Positions 29,016-41,262 of a stretch of 64,000 bases of DNA are shown here, one piece after another. The position numbers and the translations under genes are program-made. Under the pieces are notes generated by a model. The model ran no database searches. It saw only the letters and a list, made by a program, of their open reading frames with translations, and was not told the origin of the DNA. Numbering within the stretch: the first letter of the stretch is position 1; each line of letters begins with the position of its first letter. Source of the stretch: Phascolomyces articulosus (taxonomy: Eukaryota > Mucoromycota > Mucoromycetes > Mucorales > Lichtheimiaceae); the NCBI GenBank assembly GCA_025677815.1, contig JAIXMP010000020.1, forward strand, positions 62,001-126,000. Direction: 5' to 3'.

Positions 29016-29618
29016 TAACTGATTCCTCTCTCACTGTCTTTTATAATATAAAGTATCATCTTCTTCTCCCCTATATATATATATATATATATATAGATAC
29101 CTTTCCTTCCCCCATCTCTTCTCTTTCTTCTTCATCTGTAAAATAGATATTTCATGATTGCATTATTAGTATAAATATATATAAAAGTATAATTGTTTTT
29201 TTAATAGGGTAATATTTATATATCTTGAATTTTATATACACAAAAAGTGTTTTGAAGCGAGTTAGAAGGATATTTGTTATTATATATATACGAGAGATAA
29301 GGTTTATTTGCTTTATTATAGAAAAGGAGAAAGGGGAATATGTAAGTGGGAAAAAATATATATAGTAAAGAACAAGAATTTTAGATAGGGTGTAATTTAA
29401 CTGGGGAGAGGGACTGAGGGAGGAGGAAGGCGAGGAGAAGAGATCGATCATATATTTGTTGGAAGTTGGAGTTGGATGAGATAAAAAAAAGAGAACAAGG
29501 GAAGGATATGATGGAAGGGGGTGGGGGGGAAGAAGAGGTAGGATTGGAAGCAATAATATAAAAAAATGAAGAGAATGAAGAATTGAATAATATATATTGA
29601 TAGATATGTAATGTTGTT
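29016..29618. other. Convergent 3' intergenic region
   Basis: A 600-bp tail-to-tail gap between the SreA-like and importin alpha genes. It contains a (AT)n run near 29070-29094 and a purine-rich + strand from 29280. I see no gene in it. Confidence 0.6.
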
Positions 29619-31811
29619 TTATTGCGGTGGTGGTAATGATGTCATTGGTTGTTCAGGATTCTCTTGTTGTTGTTGTTGTTGTTGTTGGAAAGGTGCATCA
29701 CCAAAATTAAATCCACCTTGTGGCATTTGAGGTGATTGAAAAGCAAATTGATTATTAGCATCCATTTCTGGTACCATGGCAACTCCTGGGTCCTCCTCTC
29801 CTTCTTCATCCCCAAAGTACTTGTCAATAATGTGATAGGCCTTTTTATAAATCTCTTCATTATCATGGGATTGAAGTGCATGAATATTATCCACACCACC
29901 ACTTTCTTCAATCATCATGCCATAAGGGTTAAATCCATCCACAGAATTGGCTCGTTCATATTCACCCGCACGTAAAATATTTTCCAAACCATCCAAAGCG
30001 ACCAATGTAATCTTGTTATCCATGGCCATTAAAATATCACACAAAGGTTTAATACACCCCATCGATACTAAATACTTGATTTGAGATAATTCTTGAAGTC
30101 CCCCAGAGGTAGCATTGCAAATGGCCCAACAGGCTTCCTTTCGTGTTTTGTTATCTCCATTGGCAAGGGTTTGTACCAAATAAGGAATCAGATTACCTTC
30201 AATCACAGCTTGGATTTGTTGTGTGTTGCCTGCTGTAATGTTTGAAATCGTCCAACATGTTTCCTTGCGAATCGCTTCTTTGGGACTGCCTAATAAATGC
30301 ATCAAGGCTGGAATAGCGCCACAATTGATGATGGCTTGGGTTTGAAGATCGTCACCCGTAACAATGTTACCAACGGACCGTAAAGCAGGTGTTTGAACAG
30401 TCGTTTGTGGATGACCTAACAATTCAACAAGACGTCCACATACGCCTGATTCCACAACAGCTTGGATGCGATGATTGGGCCCATCCGACAAGTAAGAAAT
30501 AGCCCAGCATGTATCAATAAGTACTTCTTCATCTGCGGTATGAATCAATCTTGATAAAACATTTAATGCAGGTGCAATCTACCAGAAATGGAGAGATATA
30601 TAGAGAGACGATAAGTATACATGTTGGTATTCTTTTTTTTTTGGCCTTCTTCTTTATATATCATAATTTTCTTTATTTACCAAGGTCCAATCAGGCTGTG
30701 GATTCTTGCCACGGCAAAAGTTGGATAATGTCCATGTAGCATTACGTAACATTGAAATTTTATTTTCTTCTTGAAAGATACCCATTAATGCTGGCAGTGC
30801 ACCTTGTTCAAGTACCAGATCTCGACATCTTGGACTATCGCCTGCAATATTACCAAGGGCCCAAACAGCCTACCATCATAACAATAATAATACGATGAGT
30901 TTCTCTTTCCCTTTCGTATCATTTTGCACCACATAATCTATCAACCTCTCTCTCTCTCTCCCTTTCTTTTTCCTTTTTTTTTTTTTTTTTTTTTTTTTGT
31001 AAGGACCCAGTAAAATGATTAAAAAAAGATTTACCTGTTCCTTCACATCTTGAACAGTACTTGATAACAACTGGATAAAGAAATAGACTGCGCCTGCTTG
31101 AATGACAATCTGAGTTTGTTGAGATGATCCAGATGCAATATTGGTCAATGCCCAAGCTGCCTCGAACTGATAAATAAAATAAATGATATGTGTGAGTGTA
31201 TATATAAATATACCTTAAAAAAATGGCTCCTATATTCTCTCCCTTTTATTTTTGTCACTCTCAGCTCCATACACACATCAAATATATAAACACCAACCCA
31301 CACTATGATTTATTACCTGCAATACAGTTTGCTGCGAGCTAAGAAACTCTACAAATCGAGGAACAACACCACATGCAATGACTTGTTCAATGGGTGGATT
31401 TTTTTCTCGAGATAAAAGCTTTCGAAATTGTTGCGTTGCTGCCAATTGTTCTTCTACATTATTCGAATAAACACCTTGAAGAAGCCCTGGCAAGATTTGT
31501 GCAAGCTTTTATGTTTAAGCATTTTTACCACTATTAGTTTTACCGTCGATATTTAAATCAAGTTTTTTTTTAAAAAAAAATATCAATCCTATACTTACAT
31601 TGGCATCCAAATCACCAAAATCCACATCGTCGTCAGAATCAACTTCAAGATTCTCTATTTTGAAGTTACGGCGTTTGGCAAGATTCTCTTCTTTTTTCTG
31701 TTTACGAATCTCCACTTGGGCTGTTTCACGACGACGTCGTACTTCTTCAGGCTTAAAGTGTCCACGTGCTTTAAATTGATCACGACGAGCTTCTGAAGAA
31801 GTGGATTCCAT
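29619..31811 (-). CDS. SRP1: Importin subunit alpha (karyopherin alpha)
   Basis: Nuclear import receptor that binds classical localisation signals and pairs with importin beta. Exons in coding order are 31811-31599, 31505-31317, 31166-31035, 30869-30681 and 30578-29619, giving 560 residues. Residues 1-60 form the basic importin-beta-binding domain ([25 protein letters not shown]). Armadillo repeats follow, each carrying the W and N residues of the signal groove ([58 protein letters not shown]). The C-terminus is acidic then Gln-rich. All introns fall in phase 0. A T run of 25 bases (30974-30998) sits in one intron. This is the canonical single fungal importin alpha. Confidence 0.95.
30974..30998. 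repeat. 25-nt poly-T tract inside importin alpha intron
   Basis: Uninterrupted T run on the + strand within the intron between 31034 and 30870. Length may be unreliable in an assembly. Confidence 0.9.
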
Positions 31812-32123
31812 GCTGGTTGGTTCGTTGTTTTCTTTTTTGTAAGGAAAAGAAAAAAAGAGATAGAGAAAGAGCTTATTGCAAGTTGCTGAAAGCAAGTATT
31901 TTTACTCCGCTAAGGTTTTGTTGTACCACTCAGTTTTTAATGTTATGGTCAAGTTCGTCCCAATAACAATAACCCTTAAGACAGTTTCATTATTGTAAAT
32001 TGTACAATAACATAAACACATAAATCCTTTCTCTCTTTTTTTTTTCTGCCATTTTCTCCTGTATAGTTTCTCATCATCATTGATTCATTCATAGGAGATA
32101 AAAAATGTTTTTCATGCAGCAAA

Positions 32124-32551
32124 TCATTTTTTGACTTGTTCTATATCTGAGTATTTTTGATTATTGAAATGGCGTCTTGCTATTTTTTCTACATTGTCTC
32201 TCGCCGCAGCATTAGATAATGTGCCTGGGAAGAGGAAGAGAAAGATGCATTAATACGTGCTACCCACTAATCAATCCACATTATAAATTCAAATATCCTT
32301 GTTATTATTTACCAATCTTTTCACGAAACAAAAGATATAATATACTACTACATTAAAATCATAATAACCTTAAATAACCTCGAATTCAATTCGTGCAACG
32401 AAGAAAGCAATTTTTTACCAACACCAACATAATCAATATTTTATTGGTATATGCATCGACACTTGTGTAAGTGTAAATGCTATCTCGACATCTTATTAAC
32501 AAACAAAAAAGTAACATTTGTACACTACTTCAAAATCTGATTTATTGGCAT
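32124..32551 (-). CDS. Unrecognised 51-residue protein from three exons
   Basis: I do not recognise the family. Exons 32551-32529, 32344-32313 and 32224-32124 join in phase with normal GT-AG borders. The product has 51 residues: a hydrophobic start (MPINQILNILYLLFREKIG) and a charged helical tail (SNAAARDNVEKIARRHF, then QKYSDIEQVKK). The last exon has balanced composition and no frame shadow, and is the strongest part. The first and second exons are inferred from phase; the exon 2 acceptor could also be 3 nt upstream (32347). It may be a small membrane-associated or mitochondrial subunit, but that is a guess from the hydrophobic head. Confidence 0.5.
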
Positions 32552-33463
32552 GTGACCCACAGCTTAAATCCGCAATAACTTTTATCAAATAATATAAAAC
32601 ATGATCTTCTTTAGTTTATTGGATAGTGGTATAATAAGAAATAGAACAGCAAATAATACTGGTTTTTATTGCTTGGAAATAACAGCGGTATTATACACCA
32701 TCATTAATCCTTCTCTAGCAACATTATTAATACCTTTATGCGTGTTAGAATTCAATAGTATTAGAATACATCACCCATTTTGGTTATCAAAGAATATTTC
32801 AAAGAAAATGATTGTTCAGCCATTATAAAAAAAATTTGAGAAATGCTTCAAATTCAGGTATCTAATTATTCACTAATGATTTTAACCAAAATAGAATAAT
32901 TTTTAAAGTTGTATATAAAGTTTGAGGGAAAAAATAGATATGTAGGGTTAGTTTGTCATGGCATCATCACAACAACAAATAAGCAAACAGAAGAAGAAGA
33001 GGAGGAGGAAAAAGCTCAAGATAGATAGGAGGACTCTGCAGTCCATCAGAAGAACATACATTTCAGATGTTGCATATACAAAACTACCCATGTCCGTTAT
33101 AACAACATGATGAGGCATAAATGATAATAAATACTAATTGATATCCTACTAGTAGTAGATAGTAATTAAAATTGTTCAAAAAAAGTATGTTTTTGATTTT
33201 TATAAAGATTATCCGTACAAATATAAAATGAAAAGTAGTGTAGATTACATTAAAGCTATATACTTGTTTTAATAAAGAAAATTTTCAATAATAAAGAAAA
33301 TTGAGAGTGATATATTGATGTTGAATGGAATAGAAAGAAATTATAGTAAATAAAAGGTAATAATAAAATAATATAGTAATAAAAGATTCTCTTTTTTGAC
33401 TCAAATCATAAAAATAATAGTAGTAGTAAATGAATGGAAGGGGAGAGATAGTAAAGTACTCTC
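32552..33463. other. Intergenic region
   Basis: About 0.9 kb of AT-rich DNA between two minus-strand genes. A 75-codon + frame at 32601 has no domain and no supporting context. I see nothing further. Confidence 0.5.
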
Positions 33464-34445
33464 TTAAGTACGTTCGTCGTCGTCATCATGTTTATTTTTG
33501 TCATGTTTCTTCTTATCGGATTTCTTACCATGTTCCTTCTTCTTTTTATCTGAACCAGGTGGCAAATGACCATGTACCTTGTTACAAGATACAGTCTCCC
33601 AACTAATATCAAGAACACCAATATTGAGATCACCTTTATTTGATAACTTTTGGAATGCATAAGGCGTGAGATCAATCCAGTTTTCTATAATAAAATTAGA
33701 CAATGGTTATATTTTTAGAAAAATAAACAAAGAAATATGTATATTTAAAGAGTTAACATGGGTATGTTTGAGATAATAAAAGTAAGATAATAAAATATAT
33801 ACCTCGTGTACATCCTGCACATTTATCAACAATCATTACGGTAACAGAAAGTTCAGGAAAGTTGTTATTGGTAATCTTGAGACATTTATTACATTCTTCA
33901 TGATCTTTCATAGCCTATATGAAAATAATAATATAGATCAATCAATTAATTGTTTTGTTCATTTAGATATTAATAAAGAAAGAAGATCGAGCTGACAGGT
34001 CAATGTCTTGCTAGGAGTCATTCATAATATAATAAATATATCATAGTATTCTTTGCCCTTACCATAGCACCAATCATGTCATGAACAGTGGCGTCCCAAG
34101 TTGGTAAACCATCATGACCGTAACAAGCGGCATTCTTTAAATCTTTGCCGTTGTACCTTTTTTTTTTAAAAAGTATTTTTAGTTAGTGATTGTATTCTCT
34201 CTTTAGTCAGCATTTAAAATGAAATAGCAATAATAGATCAAAGGAATAATAGTAATATATATGTGTTTTGAGACTTACCAAGTACCTCGAGCATGACGTT
34301 TACTCAAACCATTCGTATTAGAAAAAGATTGATGATGTAACATCAAACCTGCAGTACCTCGTTGTACTTGGCTTTCTTCATTTGTTGCAATTGCCGTCCA
34401 AATATTGGCAAATGCGAACATCATAACAGAAACAAAGGTTCTCAT
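33464..34445 (-). CDS. Secreted expansin-like (RlpA-type DPBB) protein
   Basis: Probable secreted double-psi beta-barrel protein of the expansin/barwin-like superfamily, which loosens or binds cell-wall polysaccharide. Exons in coding order are 34445-34279, 34156-34063, 33914-33803 and 33684-33464, giving 197 residues. It has a signal peptide (MRTFVSVMMFAFANIWTAIA), then the domain hallmarks RGTWYNG, AACYG, CNKCLKI, VTVMIVDKCAGC, IDLTPYAFQKLS and WETVSC. The paired cysteines fit the DPBB disulfides. The tail of about 40 residues is unusual, alternating Lys, His and Asp with no hydrophobics. The catalytic type is unknown; many such proteins have no enzyme activity. Confidence 0.82.
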
Positions 34446-36119
34446 GGTGAATTATATAGAAGAATGCTTTATAATATAACAATAACTTTTGTACAAAAAA
34501 AAACGGTTGTTGTATGAATAGTTGTAATAATAGTAGTAAAGAAGAAGAAAAAGAGGAGACAAAGAAGGAAACCACGATTTTCGTCTAATGGATGTTTTGT
34601 TTTTTTGTTTTTGAGGAGAGAAGGTTTTTACAAAATATAAAGAAAGAGGGAAAAAAAAGCTGGGGAATATATATACTTTCTCCTCGTGTTATTACTTAAA
34701 ATATATAAAGATTAGAATGTGTTTTTTATTTCTATGTTTTTGGCATGATGGGATTATTATTCATCGGAGGATGACGATGATGAGAGAAGGAGGAGGAGCT
34801 TAATGCATTAGCAGCAGCAGCAGCAACATCATCATCATCTTTTCTTTTTTCCCTTATTACTTATGAGCCGAAAAACAAGGTTATGAAACCTAAGTTATGC
34901 ATATTGTAAATTATTACAATTAATTTTTTTTTTATTATCTTCTATATTTCTATATAGTCGTTTGAATAGACTTTCTTAAAATAAGATAATCATCTCTAAC
35001 AATTAATCAACATATTTTGCTTCACGATGGCATTGTTCATTTTTCTAATATCATTTAACATCATCATCGTTTATCATTGTAAAGGGTAGGATTCTTTATC
35101 TTACTACTGTGTCGTTCTTTTGGTGAACGTATGAATTTTGACCCTATCTTCCCTTTCTCGGTGGGGTTGTTTTTTTAGCCCACATCATCTATTGGATGTC
35201 GTCTCTCTTTGGAGAAAGGTATTAAGGGATAATAAAGGGGAAGTTAGGTTCTTTATTTTATTTTTTTATCCCTTAGAACGAAAATAGATGCAAATAAAAA
35301 AAAAGAGGGAAAAAGAAGAAACGAGTGAAGATAGGATTCGATAATAACTTTTAGTAAGTTGGTAAAGCAAAATAAAAGGCGGAAGGGCAAAAAAAAGGGC
35401 GGAGAGAAAACATATTAGACGACGATGATGAGGAAGAGTTACTTTTTGTTTTTATGCATAACTAACTTTCAAAAAACGGACAAACAAAAATCTATCTTCG
35501 TTTGGCTCCGAATAAATATTAACATGCTCATCATTTCGTTCCTTCTTAATAAACCAAAGTTAATAGAGTTTTTCTCTTTATATATTAATAATAATGATAA
35601 AATGATAATAGTTTGTCATTATGATGATATATTAGTATAGTTAATTAGAGTGGTATGTAAAAAAAAAAATCCGATGAGATAGCGTGTACGCGCTCGAAAT
35701 TTACAATTTTATCACCTTCATTTTTTTTCGTAAGTTTATATGAAAAAAAAAATGACTCCCTAAAATTCCATGTTGTTAAACAGTAATTGTATAATACTTT
35801 TTTGCTCAATCTTCCTTGTTCTTTTCCGCCATCTATACTATCTCTCCTAATAATATCAGGGCAAAGTTATTAGAACAATATCTAAGCATAGTAAACTTAT
35901 AATAATAATAAGCTATGCAGTCGTACGTTATAGTAAATAAATAATTGTTTATTTTATAGAATAAATAAATAATAAAGTATTACATCACGGAGGATCAAAG
36001 GAAATGACAAGTAATATAGTAAGTCATACAACTTTAAGTGCCAAAGTATATGAAAAAAAAGATCATCTCATATTTTTTTTGTTATAATATATACATCCTC
36101 TTCTACGACTTATTATTTT
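34446..36119. other. Intergenic region
   Basis: About 1.7 kb. It holds the promoter of the DPBB gene at its left edge (purine-rich on the + strand, AGCAGC run near 34810) and AT-rich DNA to the right. A 71-codon + frame at 35425 shows no domain. No supported gene. Confidence 0.5.
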
Positions 36120-38880
36120 TTAGGTACTTGTAGGATATTGTATAGACATGGCTCGCTTTTGTGCATGCATGCCTAAAATTTTCTCAGTGGTTGATATTTC
36201 TGTCGGTCCAATTCCGATATCATTACATTTTGCCAACGCCAAATTGAATCGTATAGCCATTCTATATTCAAAATCATATTTGGAACATGCAAGGCCTTGT
36301 TGCCACAATTTTCGACTTTTTACATAATTACGTAAACCCCAGCTAGTAACTCCCGCCTCTATAGAATGATAGATGCGATTAGAATCTTTTTGCTGTTGTT
36401 GAAAGGGAAATCCATGCATCCTATTAAAAAGGAAAAGGTAGAAAAGAGACAACGTTGTACAAGTTACATACCCCAATAAGCAAATGGAATAATCCAAGCT
36501 GCAGCATCTGATGTCAAATCATCTTTATTATCCATAATCCAGTTCAAGTGCGGAATACTATCTCCATGACGCTGTAAAGCATTTAGCACTGATGCCTTGA
36601 TTAAAAGGATGAGGGCGCGGTGATGATAATAATCAGGTGGGGAAGTGGATGGAGCGAGTTCCTGCGTCCGAATGCTGAGTTCCCGTAATTCTCGTTCATG
36701 GATACGATCCAACGCCGAATTCACTATTTCAAGACAATGTTCCAATGCCCCATGTTCCATTTGTTCAAACGCATTCCAGATGCACATCAATTCGAGCATA
36801 GGTAAATTGAAATCCATATCCTATCATGATAAACACGTGAAGAGCACATTAAATGAACCATTTCTCCCTTTCATTCTCCTCCTTTTCTTTTCTACTATGA
36901 TTCATATCCAATCGACCGACACATCCATGCATTTCATCTACTAGGTTCCATTTTCTGGGTTTTTTTTGACTGTGATGATTATTACCTGATATCCACTCTT
37001 TTGGAAATGTTCCACTTTTTTATACACATAAGATTCAATGTAAGATGCTGAGTGTGGTTGCTGCTGTTGCTGTTGTTGTTGCTGCTGTTGCTCCTTCTCT
37101 TTCTTGACATGTTGTGGAACCTCTGCAAAAGCAAGTATTCCTTGCGTTCGTTGTCCGAGCATTTCTCGACAGGCACCTACAGCATACATACATAAAGCGG
37201 AGCTATATTCCTCCTTTGCCAAGTCGTCAAAACATCTAGCCGCACTTTCCCAATCCAACTGAAGTGCATGGTTCCATCCTGTTTCATATAATGTTACATT
37301 TCGCATGGCCACTTCCATCATTTCACTTCGACTTGCATCCATAGCAAATGAAAAGGATTGAAGAGACAACGGTAAATTGCCTGCAATACGTGCAATCTTG
37401 GCAGCAAAATATAAAAAGAAACACGAACTGGGAAAACTTTTTTGGGCTTCTAATAGACATTCCACAGCAGGTCCTGCAAGTTCTTTGCTATACAGTTGTG
37501 GTACAAGAGATGTAAGAACAGAATAGTAGGATAGTAATCTAAAATGATATGCAACAATTGGTTATTTTTTTTCGGTTAGTAAATGAAAAAGAAGATGACA
37601 AGAAAAATAAAGGAGAAAGTAAAAAGATGTACTAGATATCTTTATAGATAGATTCATGGATCAAGTATTATGTGTATATGTAAAAAGGTTAGGATAAGTA
37701 AAAAAAAATAAAAAATAACAGTAATACTTTACATGATTGCAGCAAGGGGTGATCGGATGCCTTTGCCTTCGAGACATAACTTTAACAAGACGAGACCCAG
37801 CTCTTTGTCACATGTAAACCCAAAGGATGAAAATATTTTTAAGATTTTAGGTGGCAATGCAGATACAAGTAGATTGATGGCACCGATACTAAATATGCAA
37901 TATGGAATGCGTGATATATACGTAGATATTAATAAGCAAGATGACCTATTATCTTTATCGTCATCCTCTTCTTTTTACACCCCTTTTTTTTATTATTTCA
38001 TAGAATATATACCCAAATTGTACACCAGATACAGTATCTCTATCCATTCGTTTAGTATGTTCTTGGCCCATTCGTTTGTATTCCTGCCAAACGATATTGT
38101 AACTTTTGTGTGCTATCATGTCAATAAAAAGGTGTTAGTTCCGATAAGCATAAAAAAAACCAATGACATTGTTGACGTTTGCATAAATTTTATGCAAATA
38201 ATTCATTTACCTCGTCGTAAGTTGAGTCCACATTTTAAATAATCAACCACATTTTCTCGACTCAATTGTAATAATGCCATGAATAATGAACATTCAGCTT
38301 TAATTACATGGGCACGAAGTACACCATTCGATAAAAATGTCGTTGTATTAGTTGCACCTGTTGCAGTAATAGTTGTGGGTGCCGGTACTGGTGAGGCTAA
38401 TTCATTGCTACTACTGTTGACCATGAAAGAAGAGAAATATTGTGATAATGAATCTTTTAATGATCGTTTGATAGAAGCCGCATCGATTTGAGTTTTGGCA
38501 ATTGTATATGCTGATGCCAGTGTACTAATTGCTTTATTCATATCTGTTTCATCTTGCGTCTAAAATAATCATAGATTCACATCCCCTAAAAATTAGAGAA
38601 TTCCTTCATATGGCAATCCAAATAAAAATATTAAAAATGAAAATCTTACCATCATGGCTAGATTTTATGGATCAAAACAATAAATTATATAAAAAAACAA
38701 GCCTGATGGTCAGTCATAATGTATATCATATCACTCAATCACCCAACGATCCATTTTCTTTTCGTACCTTTGATCGTAGCAATAACACCTAATGCAACAC
38801 CATAAAGGGGTTCACTATTTTACAAATAAGTATAATTAAATATATGAGATTAATTAATTTTTTTTTATACAAATTACAAC

Positions 38881-38914
<34 letters not shown>

Positions 38915-40840
38915 ACTCACGTTGAAGCATGGGGTTGGAATATTGCTTTTGCTCTCATAAATTTGTTGTTAAATACAAGACGCATCCCTTCTCGAACATG
39001 TTCATCTAGAAAAATTATATTATATTACTACCTTGTAATCATTCCGAGAATGCATTTGTATATATAAATATTCACCAGCTTCTTCTTGATCGCGTGGACC
39101 TAACCGATTGGCATGGATATTTCGTACATCCACCGTTTGAATAGAAATTTCATTGTCTTTGAGCATATCCAAATCTGCCGGATCTTCTTCTACTGCCAAA
39201 GGGAGGAAATCAAATCGACTATGGCTTTGTCTATCTTCAGAAAATTTAATTCTATCGTCACTGTCTACAGTGGAGACCGAATTTGTCGATACAGAATCTC
39301 GTCGTTGGTTGACATCTTGTACAAATGAATGATCATGTAACGTTGCCGTTGTAGTTGTTGTTGCTATTGGTGTAGTCAGAATACCCGATTCTTTTACTTG
39401 TTCTTCTTCTTGTCGTTTTGCTCGCTGTTGATGAAAATGTTCGTCATACACTACTTCGGTCGTGATGGATCGATTGTTGTTTACAGGTGGAATATCATCT
39501 TTTTGTAAATCGACTGTGGGTGGTAGTGGTGTTGGGTCTTCTGCCATATTGGAAATGATAGGAGATGGAGGAGAAGGTAATGGGATGGATGGAGGCGGTT
39601 GGGCTGGATGTTGTTCAATATCTTTTTCAGTCACACGTGTTGAAAACAATTCTGATCCAATCGAGGCATGACGAGTAGTTGGAATAGGGGGTGGGGATGA
39701 TAATTCTTTTGACGGTGGTGGTGGTTCTTTTTTCTTCTCCTTCTTTTTCTTCTTCTTCTTCTCCTCCATTTTATCTTTCTTTTTCTCCTTAGAGTGATCA
39801 TTATTTCGACTGTTAGCGTCCTTCGTTTCATTCGGTTTACTTGGAGTGGATGGGTTTTGCTGGCTAGACGTTGATGAAATAAATCCAGCACCATCCATGG
39901 GTGACAATGGTAATGGTACTTCCTCTTCTTCTCCTTTTATTAATATATCACGTTCTTTTGTATAACTTGTTGCCAGATCAACTGGTTCTTCGAACGTATC
40001 AACAAAATTCGTAGAGTCAACATAGGCTACCATATCTAGCATGTCAGATGTCATCACGTCATCCAACTGGGATTGTCTTTTTGCATTTTTGGTTGGACGC
40101 GTTGGCGTTTTATTCTCTTCTTTTACTTCTAGTTGTTTCTCAGCCAAGTTATCATAGGATAATGGTGATTCAACAATAGGTTTCTCTTGAATTTGAGGTT
40201 GGCAAGAAGATACAGGCGAAGATCCACCATATGTCAATGATGTGATACGTTGGGGTGGAGGTGGTGATGTGATTGTCACTGCTTTCGCTTTTGCCTTTGT
40301 CTTTTTCTTGCTCTTAGTCTTGGACGACTTTGATTTTTGAGTATCTGCCAAAAAATAATTACTGTAATAAAATGCATCATCGTCGTCCTCTTCGTCGTCG
40401 TCACCCGAGTTATAGTTATTGTTATTTTGAATATCCGTCCTTGTAGTATTTGATGTATCAACGGGGTTCATATTACTACTATTATTCTGCATAATACCAT
40501 CATTGGCATCTTGAAAAAGTGAATCACTTGTCGTTGACGAAGCGCGCGACCGAGTTGTTTTTGAACTATTGGAGGCTGTTAAAGGTGTTGAGTATTCTTT
40601 GACACTTTCTAATTTGGGTGGTGGCAAAGTGTCAATCGTGTCACGTCCTGATGACTTGTCATCGAAAAGTTGGGTTGAATCCGAAGACGAAATACTTCCT
40701 ACTGATTTACGAGAAGTGGAATTAGGTCGACTCGAAGACTTTTGTTTAATAGCTATACCACGCCAAGCTGACTTTCTTGCTTCTGTTGCTGTTGTCGTCG
40801 TTTTAGACTTGGAAGAAGGCGTCTGTGGACCTTTAGCCAT
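36120..40840 (-). CDS. Iml2/TTC39-family TPR protein with long disordered N-terminus
   Basis: The C-terminal half matches the Iml2/TTC39 family (yeast Iml2 helps clear inclusion bodies and sits on mitochondria). Exons in coding order are 40840-39076, 39005-38921, 38814-38768, 38657-38650, 38559-38211, 38112-38013, 37888-37733, 37538-36986, 36820-36468 and 36420-36120, giving 1238 residues. Family motifs: EGMRLVFNNKFMRAKAIF, AYTIAKTQIDAAS, NLLVSALPPKILK, FGFTCDKELGL and repeated TPR-like helices to the end. Exon 4 has only 8 nt. The first ~590 residues are disordered, rich in Ser, Pro, Lys and acidic runs, and absent from typical family members. The exon 1 to 2 junction is in phase and the splice donor is good, but a separate upstream gene cannot be excluded. 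Confidence 0.78.
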
Positions 40841-41262
40841 CCTTTGTATTATATTAAATGTATATATATAGAGGGACCTCCCTTTGTTTGGTGTTTGAGG
40901 GGTTATAGAAAAAAAAAAAAAAAAGAAAACGAGAATAAATAATATATTAATTATATGTGAGTGAATGAAGGTTGAATATTGAGGCTGAGGATTTGAACAG
41001 GAAAAATGAAGATGATGCGAGTTTTTTGTGTAAACTATTTAGTTTTTGGGGATTAGATTGCATTTTTAATAATGTCACACAATTTAGTTAAAACTATATC
41101 CTTCGCTAATTTATGCCATTGTTTTCACTTGAGCTGGTTTTTTTTAATGCTGAAGAAATATCCACTATTATCCATCTACCCATATGAAATAAACATTCAT
41201 CAACCATTATCATCATAATAATAGTAACAACAACAACGAAACAAGGTTTATTATAGTGATTA
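40841..41262. other. Intergenic region
   Basis: A 420-bp gap holding the 5' flank of the Iml2-like gene and the 3' flank of the CaMKK-like gene, both on the minus strand. It contains an 18-base A run near 40907. No gene seen. Confidence 0.6.
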
